From an uncultured Lachnospiraceae bacterium (GTDB taxonomy: Bacteria; Bacillota; Clostridia; Lachnospirales; Lachnospiraceae): a DNA stretch of 45,566 nt. Below, piece by piece: positions 26,737-35,030 of this stretch (its first letter is position 1; every line of letters begins with the position of its first letter). A model generated the notes under the pieces. The model was not told the origin of the DNA. It searched no databases and worked only from the letters and a program-made list of their open reading frames with translations. The stretch is taken from NCBI GenBank assembly GCA_947174665.1, contig CAMWJV010000009.1:1-45566 (forward strand), read 5' to 3'. The position numbers and the translations under genes are program-made.

Positions 26737-28819
26737 TCGAAACCTGGAGGAAAAGACCTATGAAGAGATGATGGCAGAGGCGCTTTTGCAGATTCCGCTG
26801 TATTCTGAGGAATGGACGAACTATAACCCGTCAGACCCGGGAGTCACTATCCTTGAGAATCTGACAGCCTTTGAAGCTCTCCAGCAAAATTATATATATG
26901 AGATTACTCCGGCTATTCAGCAGAAGCTGTTAAAACTGGCCGGTTTTGAAGCGGTAAAGGGGCGCTGCGCCAGAGTGCTTCTTGCGGCGGAGGGAATCCG
27001 GGAGCCGCTAAAGATTCCGGCCAACCAGAAGTTTATGGTAGGAGATCTGTGTTTTGAGACAAACCGCAGCCTGGAATTAAGACCATACCATATGACAGGC
27101 GTCTATGGGGTGCAAAACGGCAGACAGTATGACTGCAGTTATCTGCTGGACAGCGAGGTACAGGTGCCTGCCTGTATTTTCGGAGAGTCTCCCGGAGCAG
27201 GAGACAGTGTGTGGTTTATCATGGATGAACCCCCCGGGGCGGGAGAGGAAATTTCTTTCTATGTGACTGTGGCAGACCGGTATAACAGGAATCCCTTTGT
27301 GGAAAAGGGCAATAACACGTTTGCGGATATCAGGTGGGAATGTTATACCGATCAGGGGTTTGTGGAACTTTCCGTGAGAGATTACACAGGATGTTTTCTG
27401 GTGAGCGGAGAAATCCGTGTGCGTATGCCGCAGATACCGGCAGCGCCATGTGAGGAGGCTCCGGGCGGCGGCTATGTGATCCGGGCCACTCTGGAGCGGG
27501 CGGACTATGATGTGCGGCCCAGGCTGACCAGCATCAGCGGATTTTTATTTGAGATATGGCAGAAGGAGACAAAGGCTGTATGCCATACATTTAACAAGGT
27601 ATCCGCCGTAAACCTCTTAAGCGATCTGCTGCCTCAGGGATATGTGACGGTTTTTTGTAAAGAAGAAAAAGGCTCTTCTTACAGGCGGTATATGCCCGCC
27701 GGTGAGACAGAGGGAACGGGGCGGTTTTACCGGGAAACCGTAGAAGAGGACCAAAGCCATACCTGGAGGTTTGACAGGCGGCGTTTCGGATATGGGCCGG
27801 AAAAGGTGAGAAACGCTGTTAAGATCGTGGCTTACAGTGAAGAGACGATGCGCCGGTATTTTCTTGGGACGGTTTTGGGAAATGACCGTCAGACCATAGA
27901 GCTTCCGGCCAGACATATTGTGGCGGACAATTTCTGCATTATTGCCAGAAGAACCGGGCAGGACGGCGGGGATATCTATGATTTTGTCAGACCCAGCCGT
28001 TATGGGCAGGAGGATCTGACCTATCATCTGTATGAGGATGAAGGGAAGATCATTATTGAGGATCCGGGAGACTTTATCGGCGCTGACTTGTATGTAGGAA
28101 CACTGAGCACCACCAGAGGAAAGGAAGGAAACGTCCGGGAAGGCAATGTATTTCATGGAGTGGGGATTTCATCTTCCGTAGTTTTTTTTAATCCCGCAGA
28201 GGGAACAGGAGGGGCTTTCCGGGAAACGCTGGAGGAAGTAAAAAAGAGGTTTTTGCAGGATTTAAAGCGGCCTTATACGGCAGTAACGGCGGAGGATTAT
28301 GAAAAGCTGGTGAGGGAGACGCCCCAGCTTTGTATCCATAAGGTCAGGGCATGGATGAACCGGAACAGGAACATGGTCAGCATTGCGGTGAAGCCGGGAA
28401 CCGATGAAGAGTTTCCCAAATTATCGGAAGCATACCGGACAGCGATTGAAAAACAGCTGGAAGATAAACGGCTTTTGACCACTAAAATTCAGATCGTTTC
28501 GCCGGTGTACACACCTGTTGATGTCCATGGAACCATTTATGTGAAGCGGCAGTATGAAAACAGCCGCGAGCTGATCGAACAGGCAATCCGCAAGGAGATC
28601 GATTACATTCACTCGGGAAAAAACTTCGGAGAGATACTGAAGTTTGACCAGGTATTCCATGAAATCGAGAGCCTGGACTGTGTGGAGTTTATCTATGAGC
28701 TGTCTTTGATCCCACGCAATCCCAGTCTGGCCAGGCTGGTGGAGGCGGACATTGTCCCGGTTCAGAACTGCCTGTGCTATGGAGGAGACATTGTGCTGGA
28801 GACAGGAATTTATATGTAA
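26726..28819 (+). CDS. Second baseplate J-like wedge protein (Afp12-like position)
   Basis: A 697-aa protein. It begins EKTYEEMMAEALLQIPLYSEEWTNYNPSDPG in pieces typical of J-like wedge proteins, followed by ILENLTAFEALQQNYIYEI and LLKLAGFEAVKGRCA. The C-terminal third has RPYTAVTAEDYEKLVRETP, PVDVHGTIYVKRQY and GKNFGEILKFDQVFHEIE, the usual J-protein end. It pairs with the preceding large wedge protein in the baseplate. GGAGG at 26712-26716 supports the start. Confidence 0.82.
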   Translation: MLNNRNLEEKTYEEMMAEALLQIPLYSEEWTNYNPSDPGVTILENLTAFEALQQNYIYEITPAIQQKLLKLAGFEAVKGRCARVLLAAEGIREPLKIPANQKFMVGDLCFETNRSLELRPYHMTGVYGVQNGRQYDCSYLLDSEVQVPACIFGESPGAGDSVWFIMDEPPGAGEEISFYVTVADRYNRNPFVEKGNNTFADIRWECYTDQGFVELSVRDYTGCFLVSGEIRVRMPQIPAAPCEEAPGGGYVIRATLERADYDVRPRLTSISGFLFEIWQKETKAVCHTFNKVSAVNLLSDLLPQGYVTVFCKEEKGSSYRRYMPAGETEGTGRFYRETVEEDQSHTWRFDRRRFGYGPEKVRNAVKIVAYSEETMRRYFLGTVLGNDRQTIELPARHIVADNFCIIARRTGQDGGDIYDFVRPSRYGQEDLTYHLYEDEGKIIIEDPGDFIGADLYVGTLSTTRGKEGNVREGNVFHGVGISSSVVFFNPAEGTGGAFRETLEEVKKRFLQDLKRPYTAVTAEDYEKLVRETPQLCIHKVRAWMNRNRNMVSIAVKPGTDEEFPKLSEAYRTAIEKQLEDKRLLTTKIQIVSPVYTPVDVHGTIYVKRQYENSRELIEQAIRKEIDYIHSGKNFGEILKFDQVFHEIESLDCVEFIYELSLIPRNPSLARLVEADIVPVQNCLCYGGDIVLETGIYM

Positions 28820-28835
28820 GGGGGTGTAAGGAAGA

Positions 28836-29936
28836 GTGGCGGGAAGCAGTTATTCTGTAAATAAAAGCCGCATACAGCAAGGATATTATTCAGGCTTTGA
28901 ACCGGAAGAGGACGGAAGCCTGACTGTGGTCAGGGATGAACCGGTCCATTATCTGTGCTTACGGGCCATAGACAGCGCAGTTTTAGATTCCACATGGGGA
29001 AGGCTTAGCTTTGAGGCATCTTTTTCTGAAAATATGGTGTGCTATTTGTATGTGGCGGCACTGAATGAGGATTCCTTTTACAGAAACGGACAGCCTGTGG
29101 CAATTGACTCATTTTTGTGTGACAGCCGGGAAGAAATCATCATTAAAAAAGAATTTTTCCGGCAGGTGGAAGGGCTGCGCTTTGTAAACCAGAAGGATGT
29201 GCTTTTATACGGGCTCCGGGGACGGTATCTGTACCTGATATTAGAGCTGACAGGGCTGGGAGAAGGCCGGATATCCAATATAAGGGTAGATTTACAGGGG
29301 GATAATTTTATGAATACCTTTCCGGAAATCTACCGGGAGAGAGGGGGATTTTTCCACCGTTATATGTCCGTATTTTCCAGCATATACAATGACTTCCAGA
29401 ATGACATAGAAGCGCTGCCGGGGATTCTGGATCCGGACACCTGTCAGGCAGACCTCCTGCCCATATATGGCAGGTGGCTTGGCATTCGGGTGGGAGATAA
29501 ATTTCTGGAGGAGGATGCTCTTCGGACTTTGGTAAAGGAAGCCTACAGGCTGAATCGGATGAAGGGAACCAGGGCTGTGCTGGAGCGAATCGCCGAAATC
29601 GTTCTGGGCGAGAAAGTCATGGTGCTGGAACGGAATGTGCTGGAGGACTATATTGAGAAAGAACAGATGGCGGAATTTGAGAAACTGTATGGAAACAGCG
29701 CATATGATGTGACCATACTGGTGGGAGAATCCATAACGGAAGTTCAGAAATCCCAGCTGCTGTTTTTGTTAGACCAGTTTAAGCCGGTCCGTTCACGGCT
29801 TCATATCATCAGGAGGAAAAAGGCCGGAACCCTGGATTCCTATTCCTATCTGGATATGGACGCCAGAATTTCAGGGCAGCAGGAGGGCAGCCTGGATGCC
29901 GGCCAGGAACTGGATGGCTATATACGAATAAATTAA
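28836..29936 (+). CDS. gpI-like tail/baseplate protein
   Basis: A 366-aa protein with GTG start and AAGGGGGTG upstream. Residues ~155-300 show the P2 gpI-type tail protein pattern: NTFPEIYRERGGFFHRYMSV, LPIYGRWLGIRVGDKFLEE, then LVKEAYRLNRMKGTRAVLERIAE split across helices. The N-terminal ~130 residues are beta-rich. In phages gpI sits at the edge of the baseplate and carries the fibres. Here no fibre gene follows it; a STAS gene does. It closes the structural block. Confidence 0.78.
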   Translation: MAGSSYSVNKSRIQQGYYSGFEPEEDGSLTVVRDEPVHYLCLRAIDSAVLDSTWGRLSFEASFSENMVCYLYVAALNEDSFYRNGQPVAIDSFLCDSREEIIIKKEFFRQVEGLRFVNQKDVLLYGLRGRYLYLILELTGLGEGRISNIRVDLQGDNFMNTFPEIYRERGGFFHRYMSVFSSIYNDFQNDIEALPGILDPDTCQADLLPIYGRWLGIRVGDKFLEEDALRTLVKEAYRLNRMKGTRAVLERIAEIVLGEKVMVLERNVLEDYIEKEQMAEFEKLYGNSAYDVTILVGESITEVQKSQLLFLLDQFKPVRSRLHIIRRKKAGTLDSYSYLDMDARISGQQEGSLDAGQELDGYIRIN

Positions 29937-29960
29937 TCAACCACAGGAGGGTGAAGGAAG

Positions 29961-30260
29961 ATGACGATTTCAGAAACAAGACAGGAAGGCATGATACAGC
30001 TGGATATAGAGGGTAGGGTAGATACCAACACCAGTCCCCAGTTACAGCAGAGTATTCTGCAGGCATTTCAGAAAGGCACCACGGTAGTTTTAAATATGGA
30101 AAAGGTGGAGTATGTGTCAAGTGCCGGCCTCCGCGCATTGCTGATCGGGCAGAAGACCGCCAATTCCAAAGGCGGGAGCATGAAGCTGGTCCATGTAGGT
30201 GAGGCTGTGATGGAAGTGTTTACGCTGACCGGATTTGCTGACATGCTGACCATTGAGTGA
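29961..30260 (+). CDS. STAS-domain protein (anti-sigma factor antagonist-like)
   Basis: A 99-aa single STAS domain. The pattern DIEGRVDTNTSPQLQQSI, VVLNMEKVEYVSSAGLRALL and KLVHVGEAVMEVFTLTGF is characteristic. The SS in YVSSAGLR (about 53-54) is where SpoIIAA-type proteins are phosphorylated. It may be a partner-switching regulator. Its stop overlaps a GTG of the ABC ATPase frame (GTGA), so the two may act together, as MlaB (STAS) does with MlaF (ABC ATPase). Which is right cannot be decided from sequence. Confidence 0.85.
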   Translation: MTISETRQEGMIQLDIEGRVDTNTSPQLQQSILQAFQKGTTVVLNMEKVEYVSSAGLRALLIGQKTANSKGGSMKLVHVGEAVMEVFTLTGFADMLTIE

Positions 30261-30271
30261 TCAGAGGTTTC

Positions 30272-30973
30272 ATGATTGAATTTATAAATGTGACAAAACG
30301 ATATGAAGGCTCGCAGGAAAATGTGTTTCAGGACTTTAACGCGGAGATTCGGACAGGGGAGTTTATTCTTCTGACGGGAGAAAGCGGAGCAGGGAAAACT
30401 ACCCTTATCCGTCTTCTGCTGAAGGACACGGAGATCACATCAGGAAAAATCCATGTATTAGATCAGGATATTGAGCAGATAGGAGAGCGGGAAATTCCAT
30501 TTTACCGAAGAAAGCTGGGGGTGGTGTTCCAGAAGGATTACCTGCTGCCGAAACGGACAGTTTACCAGAATGTGGAACTTGCACGCCTGATCACGGGCGG
30601 AGGACACAAAGACAATCGGGCTGCTGTTTCTTCCCTGTTGATGCTGTTGGGAATCTCTCATCTTCACAGAAGATACCCATCACAATTGTCCGGAGGAGAG
30701 AAGCAGAAAGTATGTCTTGCCAGAGCATTGGTGAATTATCCTTCCATTCTTCTGGCGGATGAGCCTACGGGCAATTTGTCTTATGAGGAATCCAGAGAAA
30801 TCATGAGGCTTCTGGAACTGGTACACAGACAGGGAATCACCGTGGTGGCTGCCACACATGACAAGGCCAGCGCTCAGGGGCTGGAATATCGGGAGATTAT
30901 GCTGACAGGGGAAAAACCTATGGAGCCGGATACTCCTCCTTGGGAATCTCACGAAAATCCAGATATTCGTTAG
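30272..30973 (+). CDS. FtsE-like ABC transporter ATPase without a permease gene
   Basis: A 233-aa ABC ATPase with all motifs: Walker A GESGAGKTTL, Q-loop VVFQKDYLL, signature LSGGEKQKV, Walker B ILLADEPTGNL and H-loop ATHD. Overall sequence (YRRKLGVVFQ, VYQNVELA) is FtsE-like. No FtsX or other permease lies in the window, so it may work with another membrane protein of this locus or a distant permease. I chose ATG 30272 with AGAGG upstream; GTG 30257 overlapping the STAS stop is the alternative. The last 56 bases overlap the end of the convergent SH3b gene. Confidence 0.85.
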   Translation: MIEFINVTKRYEGSQENVFQDFNAEIRTGEFILLTGESGAGKTTLIRLLLKDTEITSGKIHVLDQDIEQIGEREIPFYRRKLGVVFQKDYLLPKRTVYQNVELARLITGGGHKDNRAAVSSLLMLLGISHLHRRYPSQLSGGEKQKVCLARALVNYPSILLADEPTGNLSYEESREIMRLLELVHRQGITVVAATHDKASAQGLEYREIMLTGEKPMEPDTPPWESHENPDIR

Positions 30974-31457
30974 AGACATATCCGGTGATGTCGCCGGACC
31001 GGACAAGGCTCCATGCAGTGCCCTGTTCCAGTACATATCCGGTGGTCCCGGGAGAAAACCGGGCAATGATCGGGGCATCCAGATTGGGTTCCTGACGGAC
31101 ATTAAGGGAAGTGTCAACATTTAAGGTTGTGAACGCATAATACACAGGTTCCGGTGTGGTTTCCACCGGATCTGCTTCCGACACGGCATCCGAAGCCTCC
31201 GGCAGAGCATCATCCGCAGTCTCCTGCGGGGCATCGGCAGTTTCCTGCGGGGCATCTGCAGCTTCCCGGGGGGCTTCCGTCATCTCCGGCAGAAGCGATT
31301 GGAAAAGCTCCGGCTTAATATTATAGAGAGCTGACAGAGAGAAGGACTCGTTTCCCGACAGGGAAGAGCCTCTGAAAAAGAAAAAAGCACAGGCCAGAAC
31401 TCCGGCTACAATATAGAACGACATAACGGACAACAGAAAGAATTTATCTTTGCTCAT
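30918..31457 (-). CDS. Membrane-anchored SH3b-domain protein
   Basis: A 179-aa protein. An N-terminal membrane segment (about 7-29, LLSVMSFYIVAGVLACAFFFF) is followed by an Ala/Pro/Glu/Thr-rich spacer with repeated APQETAD units (about 60-105) and an SH3b domain (TSLNVRQEPNLDAPIIARFSPGTTGYVLE, then WSLVRSGDITGYVSNEYL in pieces). Bacterial SH3 domains of this kind usually bind cell-wall peptides. The ribosome site AGGAGG lies at the end of the kinase-like gene, so the two minus-strand genes form an operon. It could recognise the cell wall at the site where the particle acts. Confidence 0.8.
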   Translation of the reverse strand: MSKDKFFLLSVMSFYIVAGVLACAFFFFRGSSLSGNESFSLSALYNIKPELFQSLLPEMTEAPREAADAPQETADAPQETADDALPEASDAVSEADPVETTPEPVYYAFTTLNVDTSLNVRQEPNLDAPIIARFSPGTTGYVLEQGTAWSLVRSGDITGYVSNEYLDFREIPKEEYPAP

Positions 31458-31472
31458 GAGAGGGACCTCCTT

Positions 31473-32327
31473 TTAAGCAACAGGAATCTGAATGTAGATA
31501 CCCATGCCTTTTCCTGTCGTACTTTTGGCATAGATGGTGCCGCCGTAGGATTCCACAATGGCCTTGGCCTGTGTCAGACCCAGCCCGTTGCCGCTTACGC
31601 GGTTGGAACCCTGGTAATTCATCTCAAAGATATGCGGGGTCTCTGTTTCCGGCAGACCCTTTCCGTTATCCTTCAGAACAATAAAGATATCGTCACCGAT
31701 GGCAGATATGGTGATCACTACATTGCCGGCCTGCTTCATGTACTTGATGGAGTTATCAATAATGTTGCGGAATAAAATGCGGATCCGCCGGGCGTCTGCC
31801 TTTACGAACAGGGTATCTGCAGCAGCGGAAACCTGAAGCTGAATCCCTGCCTCCGAAGAGAAGGGAAGAAATTCCTGTATGGTGTCTTTTGCTGTCTGGA
31901 TGATATTGACAGTATCCTGGCTGTCTGATTTCGGATCAATGGGCGGAAGCAGACTCTGGTATGTATCGGGGATTTTTTCTTCAGCTGCCGGGGAAGCCGG
32001 AGCCACCGGTTCTTCCTTGATTTTTTCCGGTTCCTTCCCGGATTTTTCCAGTTCCTCACATCGTTTTTGAACCTGGGAAAGCTCGTCGGAAAGATGCGTG
32101 TTTTCCCGGAGCAGCCGGTCATATTGCTCCTTTAAGGATCCCGGGTCCGTTTCTGCCTTTGGAGCCCGGCTTGCAGAGTAAGTTAAGTAAGAAAAAAATA
32201 TAAGTGCCACGCTGTGCAGGATAAAGAATATCAGAACCAGCCACAATGCTGAACCTAAAAAGCTGAAAAAAACCATGACATAGCATACGGCAGAACATAC
32301 CAAAAGGCTTTTTTGAGTAGTATTCAT
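31473..32327 (-). CDS. Membrane histidine-kinase-like ATPase lacking a visible phosphoacceptor
   Basis: A 284-aa protein. Two membrane segments (about 8-48) precede a coiled coil (about 60-100), a Pro/Glu-rich linker and a HATPase_c domain: N box RNIIDNSIKY (about 187-197), G1 DNGKG (about 220), F box HIFEMNY and G2 GNGLGL (about 246). There is no H box of the SHELRTPL type, and no response regulator gene is nearby. It may work as a kinase of another protein, for example the STAS protein, or depend on a separate phosphotransfer partner. ATG 32327 follows an AGAGAGGA site; an upstream in-frame extension is not supported. Confidence 0.8.
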   Translation of the reverse strand: MNTTQKSLLVCSAVCYVMVFFSFLGSALWLVLIFFILHSVALIFFSYLTYSASRAPKAETDPGSLKEQYDRLLRENTHLSDELSQVQKRCEELEKSGKEPEKIKEEPVAPASPAAEEKIPDTYQSLLPPIDPKSDSQDTVNIIQTAKDTIQEFLPFSSEAGIQLQVSAAADTLFVKADARRIRILFRNIIDNSIKYMKQAGNVVITISAIGDDIFIVLKDNGKGLPETETPHIFEMNYQGSNRVSGNGLGLTQAKAIVESYGGTIYAKSTTGKGMGIYIQIPVA

Positions 32328-32354
32328 AAGAAATCCTCTCTGTTGTTTTTTGTA

Positions 32355-32383
32355 ATCATAACACAAACGGAATGTAAAAACAA
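32355..32383 (-). promoter_or_regulatory. Candidate promoter of the minus-strand kinase/SH3b operon
   Basis: Read on the minus strand, TTGTTT (32383-32378) and TATGAT (32360-32355) are separated by 17 bp, a good sigma-A-type pair. The -10 ends 27 bases before the kinase-like gene. The -35 hexamer equals that of the promoter proposed at 378. Confidence 0.5.
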
Positions 32384-32396
32384 TCGAGCATTGTTT
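32378..32396. promoter_or_regulatory. Palindromic candidate operator in the divergent intergenic region
   Basis: A perfect inverted repeat, AAACAAT (32378-32384) and ATTGTTT (32390-32396), with a five-base centre. One arm contains the -35 box of the minus-strand promoter and the other lies just before the plus-strand gene at 32414. A dimeric regulator bound here could control both directions. Confidence 0.5.
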
Positions 32397-32413
32397 ATGA
32401 ATGGAGAAAATAT

Positions 32414-32644
32414 ATGCAGTTGACAGAACGGCTGATCCGGGATACCGGCATGAAAATGAAAAGGAAGAATGCCCTGCCATCTGAGGAGGAAGAAGATACC
32501 ATGTCTTATGCTTCCCGGGACAGACAGAAGCCCCTGAACCGGCAGGCAGGCGTATTCCAACAACAGAAACTGGAAGGAATCAATACCGCAGGAAGCGTAT
32601 TTGATGAGACAGCAGTCTTTAGGACAGAGAAGAAGGAGGTTTAG
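32414..32644 (+). CDS. Small charged protein at the head of the cargo region
   Basis: A 76-aa protein rich in K, R, E and Q without a hydrophobic segment, so probably disordered. GGAG at 32403-32406 is seven bases from the ATG, and the stop is followed within two bases by the AAA+ ATPase start. That spacing supports it as a real gene translated with the ATPase. No family is recognised. It might be a cargo, a chaperone or an adaptor for the ATPase. Confidence 0.55.
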   Translation: MQLTERLIRDTGMKMKRKNALPSEEEEDTMSYASRDRQKPLNRQAGVFQQQKLEGINTAGSVFDETAVFRTEKKEV

Positions 32645-32645
32645 G

Positions 32646-34985
32646 ATGGCGGATTTGTTTGATGAAAAGGAGAAAACACAGCCTTTTGACAGTTACGAAG
32701 AATATATGGAATACCTGTTTGCCTGTGTGAATGAAGGGATGAACCGGTATCTGGCGGACTTAAAGAAAATCTATGCTACGGGTGAAGGCGGGTACAAAAA
32801 TGTGCTTTATCCGGATCTGGAAATTGTCCATGATCTGTGCGTTGAAAAGCTGGAGCAGTTTCAGTACAGCCGTGGACGGAAGGAAAATGACCGGGCGGAA
32901 AGCATTCCGGAAGAAGAGATACAGGAGTCTTCACCGGATCAGGAGGATGATACGTCGGATTGGGATGATCTGTTCTCTGCGTTTGCAGAGGAAGCGGGCG
33001 GCTCTGCGGACAAGGCCGGGGCAGGCGACGGCGCTTCGCAGTATTCCGCAGAGGAAATGATAAGCTACATAAACGCAAGGGCCGCTCTGGCGGGAGAGGC
33101 GGGCGTATCCCTTCCCTTTTATGAGATATGCCGGAAATTAAACTATGAGAACTTTACGATTTTCTGTCTGGCCTGCGGCATTCTGTCCTCCACCCAGACC
33201 GATTATGCGGGAGTATTCCAGGTGATCAATGAAAACGGCTCCCTTTCTGCCCCTACAATAGAGTCTGCGGCAAAGCTGTATTATGGCAGCCGGTTTTCCA
33301 TCACAGGAGCCTACGGCGATATGTCGGTCTGCCTGGAGCAGCTGATGCCCATCCTGAATCTGCATGTGCAGGGCAATATGCCCTTTTCCACTGTGGTCTC
33401 ACCGGATAAACGGATGATTGACTATCTGTTTGGCAAAAATCCCCTGCGGCTGGATGAGGATTACAGCAGGTTTTTCCAAATGCTTACGGATGATGGGGAA
33501 TTGGATCCGATCCTGGCAAATGAGGGCGTTCTGGAGGCCATGAAAATCTCTTATGAAGAGGGCGTGAAAATCTTTTCCTACTATGGAGACGAGGGAAGCG
33601 GCAGAAAATTTTTTGTGAAACACTTCTGCCGGGAGCAGGGAATGAGAGCTGTCTCGATCAACTGTAAAAAATTATTTGTCTATGATTTCAGCTTTGTGGA
33701 TAAGGCGCTGTGGGCAGTCACCAGGGAGTGCATTCTGACCAATGCCTGCTGCTGTCTGGATGATCTGTCCTACAGGGAAGAGGAGAAGGAGAAATTCTTC
33801 GGGTACATGGATCTGGCTTTTTCAAAGCTGACAGCACATGGCATGATGGTATTTGCCATCAGCAAGGAAAAGCTGCCGGTCAAGGAGATGACAAAGGAAG
33901 AAGTCACGGAGCTGGAGCTGCCCACGCCATCCAATGGGGAGAGAGAAGCGTGCTGGAAATATTTTTCCCAAAATTATTCCCTGTCACCGGAGGTGGATCT
34001 GCTGGAAATGGCCACCAAATTCCTGTTTACCCCGGGAAAGATCAAGGCAGCGCTTCATCAGGCCAGAAGTTTTGCCACCATGGATAAAGAGATCAGCATT
34101 CCGAGAGACACGCTTTTCAGAGGCTGTAACAACCAGATGAGCTCGGAACTGACCCAAAAGGCCACAAAGATAAAGGCAAACTTTGGATTTGAGGACATTG
34201 TCATGAACCATGACCAGAGGGAGACTCTGGAACACGCCATAGACCAGATGAATTTCAGAAAACAGGTTTATGACAACTGGAATTATATAAAGAAATATCC
34301 TTACGGGCGGGGACTTTCCATCCTGCTGTTCGGAGCGCCGGGAACGGGAAAATCCATGTGTGCCCAGGTAATCGCCCATGAACTGAACCTGGAACTGTAC
34401 AGGGTGGATCTGTCCAAGGTTATAGATAAGTATGTGGGAGAAACGGAGAAATCCATCTCCATGATCTTCCGCGAAGCTAAAAAATGTAATGTGGTGCTGT
34501 TTTTTGACGAGTGTGATACCCTGTTTGCCAAGCGTTCCGATGACGGCGGCAGCAACCAGGCCTCCAATAACAATAAAACGGCCCTGCTTCTTCAGGAAGT
34601 GGAAGCTTATGACGGAGTGTCCGTTCTGGCAACCAATTATAAGCACAACATTGACCCGGCATTTTTCAGACGGATGAAATACATTGTGGAATTTCAGTTT
34701 CCCGACCCTGATACCAGGGAAATGCTGTGGCGCACCACGATTCCGAAGGGTACTCCTTTGGGCGAGGATGTGGATATCCGTTTCCTGGCGGAAAAGTTTG
34801 AGTTTGTAGGAGGCAATATCAAGAACTGTATCCTGAACGCGGCGTTTCTGGCGGCTGCGGACGGAGACGGCAAAGAGGTATGCATGAAGCATTATCTTCA
34901 GGCTATCCGTTATGAGTTTGTCAAGACGGGAAAAGTATTTACCAAATCCGATTTTGAACCTTATGCATCGCTGATCGGGCTGTAG
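32646..34985 (+). CDS. AAA+ ATPase 1 (Afp15-like), two ATPase modules, the first degenerate
   Basis: A 779-aa protein. The C-terminal module is a canonical CDC48-type AAA+: Walker A GAPGTGKS (about 562-569), Walker B VVLFFDECD (about 614-622), a VLATNYKHN sensor segment and an arginine-finger region FFRRMKY. An earlier module (about 305-470) keeps only traces: GDEGSGRKFFVK in place of Walker A and CCLDDL in place of Walker B. The N-terminal ~130 residues are acidic. Afp15/Pvc15 homologues are needed for particle assembly or cargo loading. AAGGAGG at 32634-32640 fixes the start. A GNAT gene follows, as it does after the second ATPase. Confidence 0.85.
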   Translation: MADLFDEKEKTQPFDSYEEYMEYLFACVNEGMNRYLADLKKIYATGEGGYKNVLYPDLEIVHDLCVEKLEQFQYSRGRKENDRAESIPEEEIQESSPDQEDDTSDWDDLFSAFAEEAGGSADKAGAGDGASQYSAEEMISYINARAALAGEAGVSLPFYEICRKLNYENFTIFCLACGILSSTQTDYAGVFQVINENGSLSAPTIESAAKLYYGSRFSITGAYGDMSVCLEQLMPILNLHVQGNMPFSTVVSPDKRMIDYLFGKNPLRLDEDYSRFFQMLTDDGELDPILANEGVLEAMKISYEEGVKIFSYYGDEGSGRKFFVKHFCREQGMRAVSINCKKLFVYDFSFVDKALWAVTRECILTNACCCLDDLSYREEEKEKFFGYMDLAFSKLTAHGMMVFAISKEKLPVKEMTKEEVTELELPTPSNGEREACWKYFSQNYSLSPEVDLLEMATKFLFTPGKIKAALHQARSFATMDKEISIPRDTLFRGCNNQMSSELTQKATKIKANFGFEDIVMNHDQRETLEHAIDQMNFRKQVYDNWNYIKKYPYGRGLSILLFGAPGTGKSMCAQVIAHELNLELYRVDLSKVIDKYVGETEKSISMIFREAKKCNVVLFFDECDTLFAKRSDDGGSNQASNNNKTALLLQEVEAYDGVSVLATNYKHNIDPAFFRRMKYIVEFQFPDPDTREMLWRTTIPKGTPLGEDVDIRFLAEKFEFVGGNIKNCILNAAFLAAADGDGKEVCMKHYLQAIRYEFVKTGKVFTKSDFEPYASLIGL

Positions 34986-35030
34986 GGCGGATGTCGGAGC
35001 GGATGGATTTTGGAAAGGAGCGATATATTT

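Noticed and set aside
473..29936. Prophage or R-type bacteriocin
   Set aside because: Tail-type genes are plentiful, but capsid, portal, terminase, integrase, holin, endolysin and fibre genes are absent, and Afp15/Afp16-like and DUF4280 genes are CIS markers.
11554..34985. Type VI secretion system
   Set aside because: No TssJ, TssL, TssM or ClpV-type protein is present. The sheath is a single fused-type tail sheath and the cap is Afp16-like.
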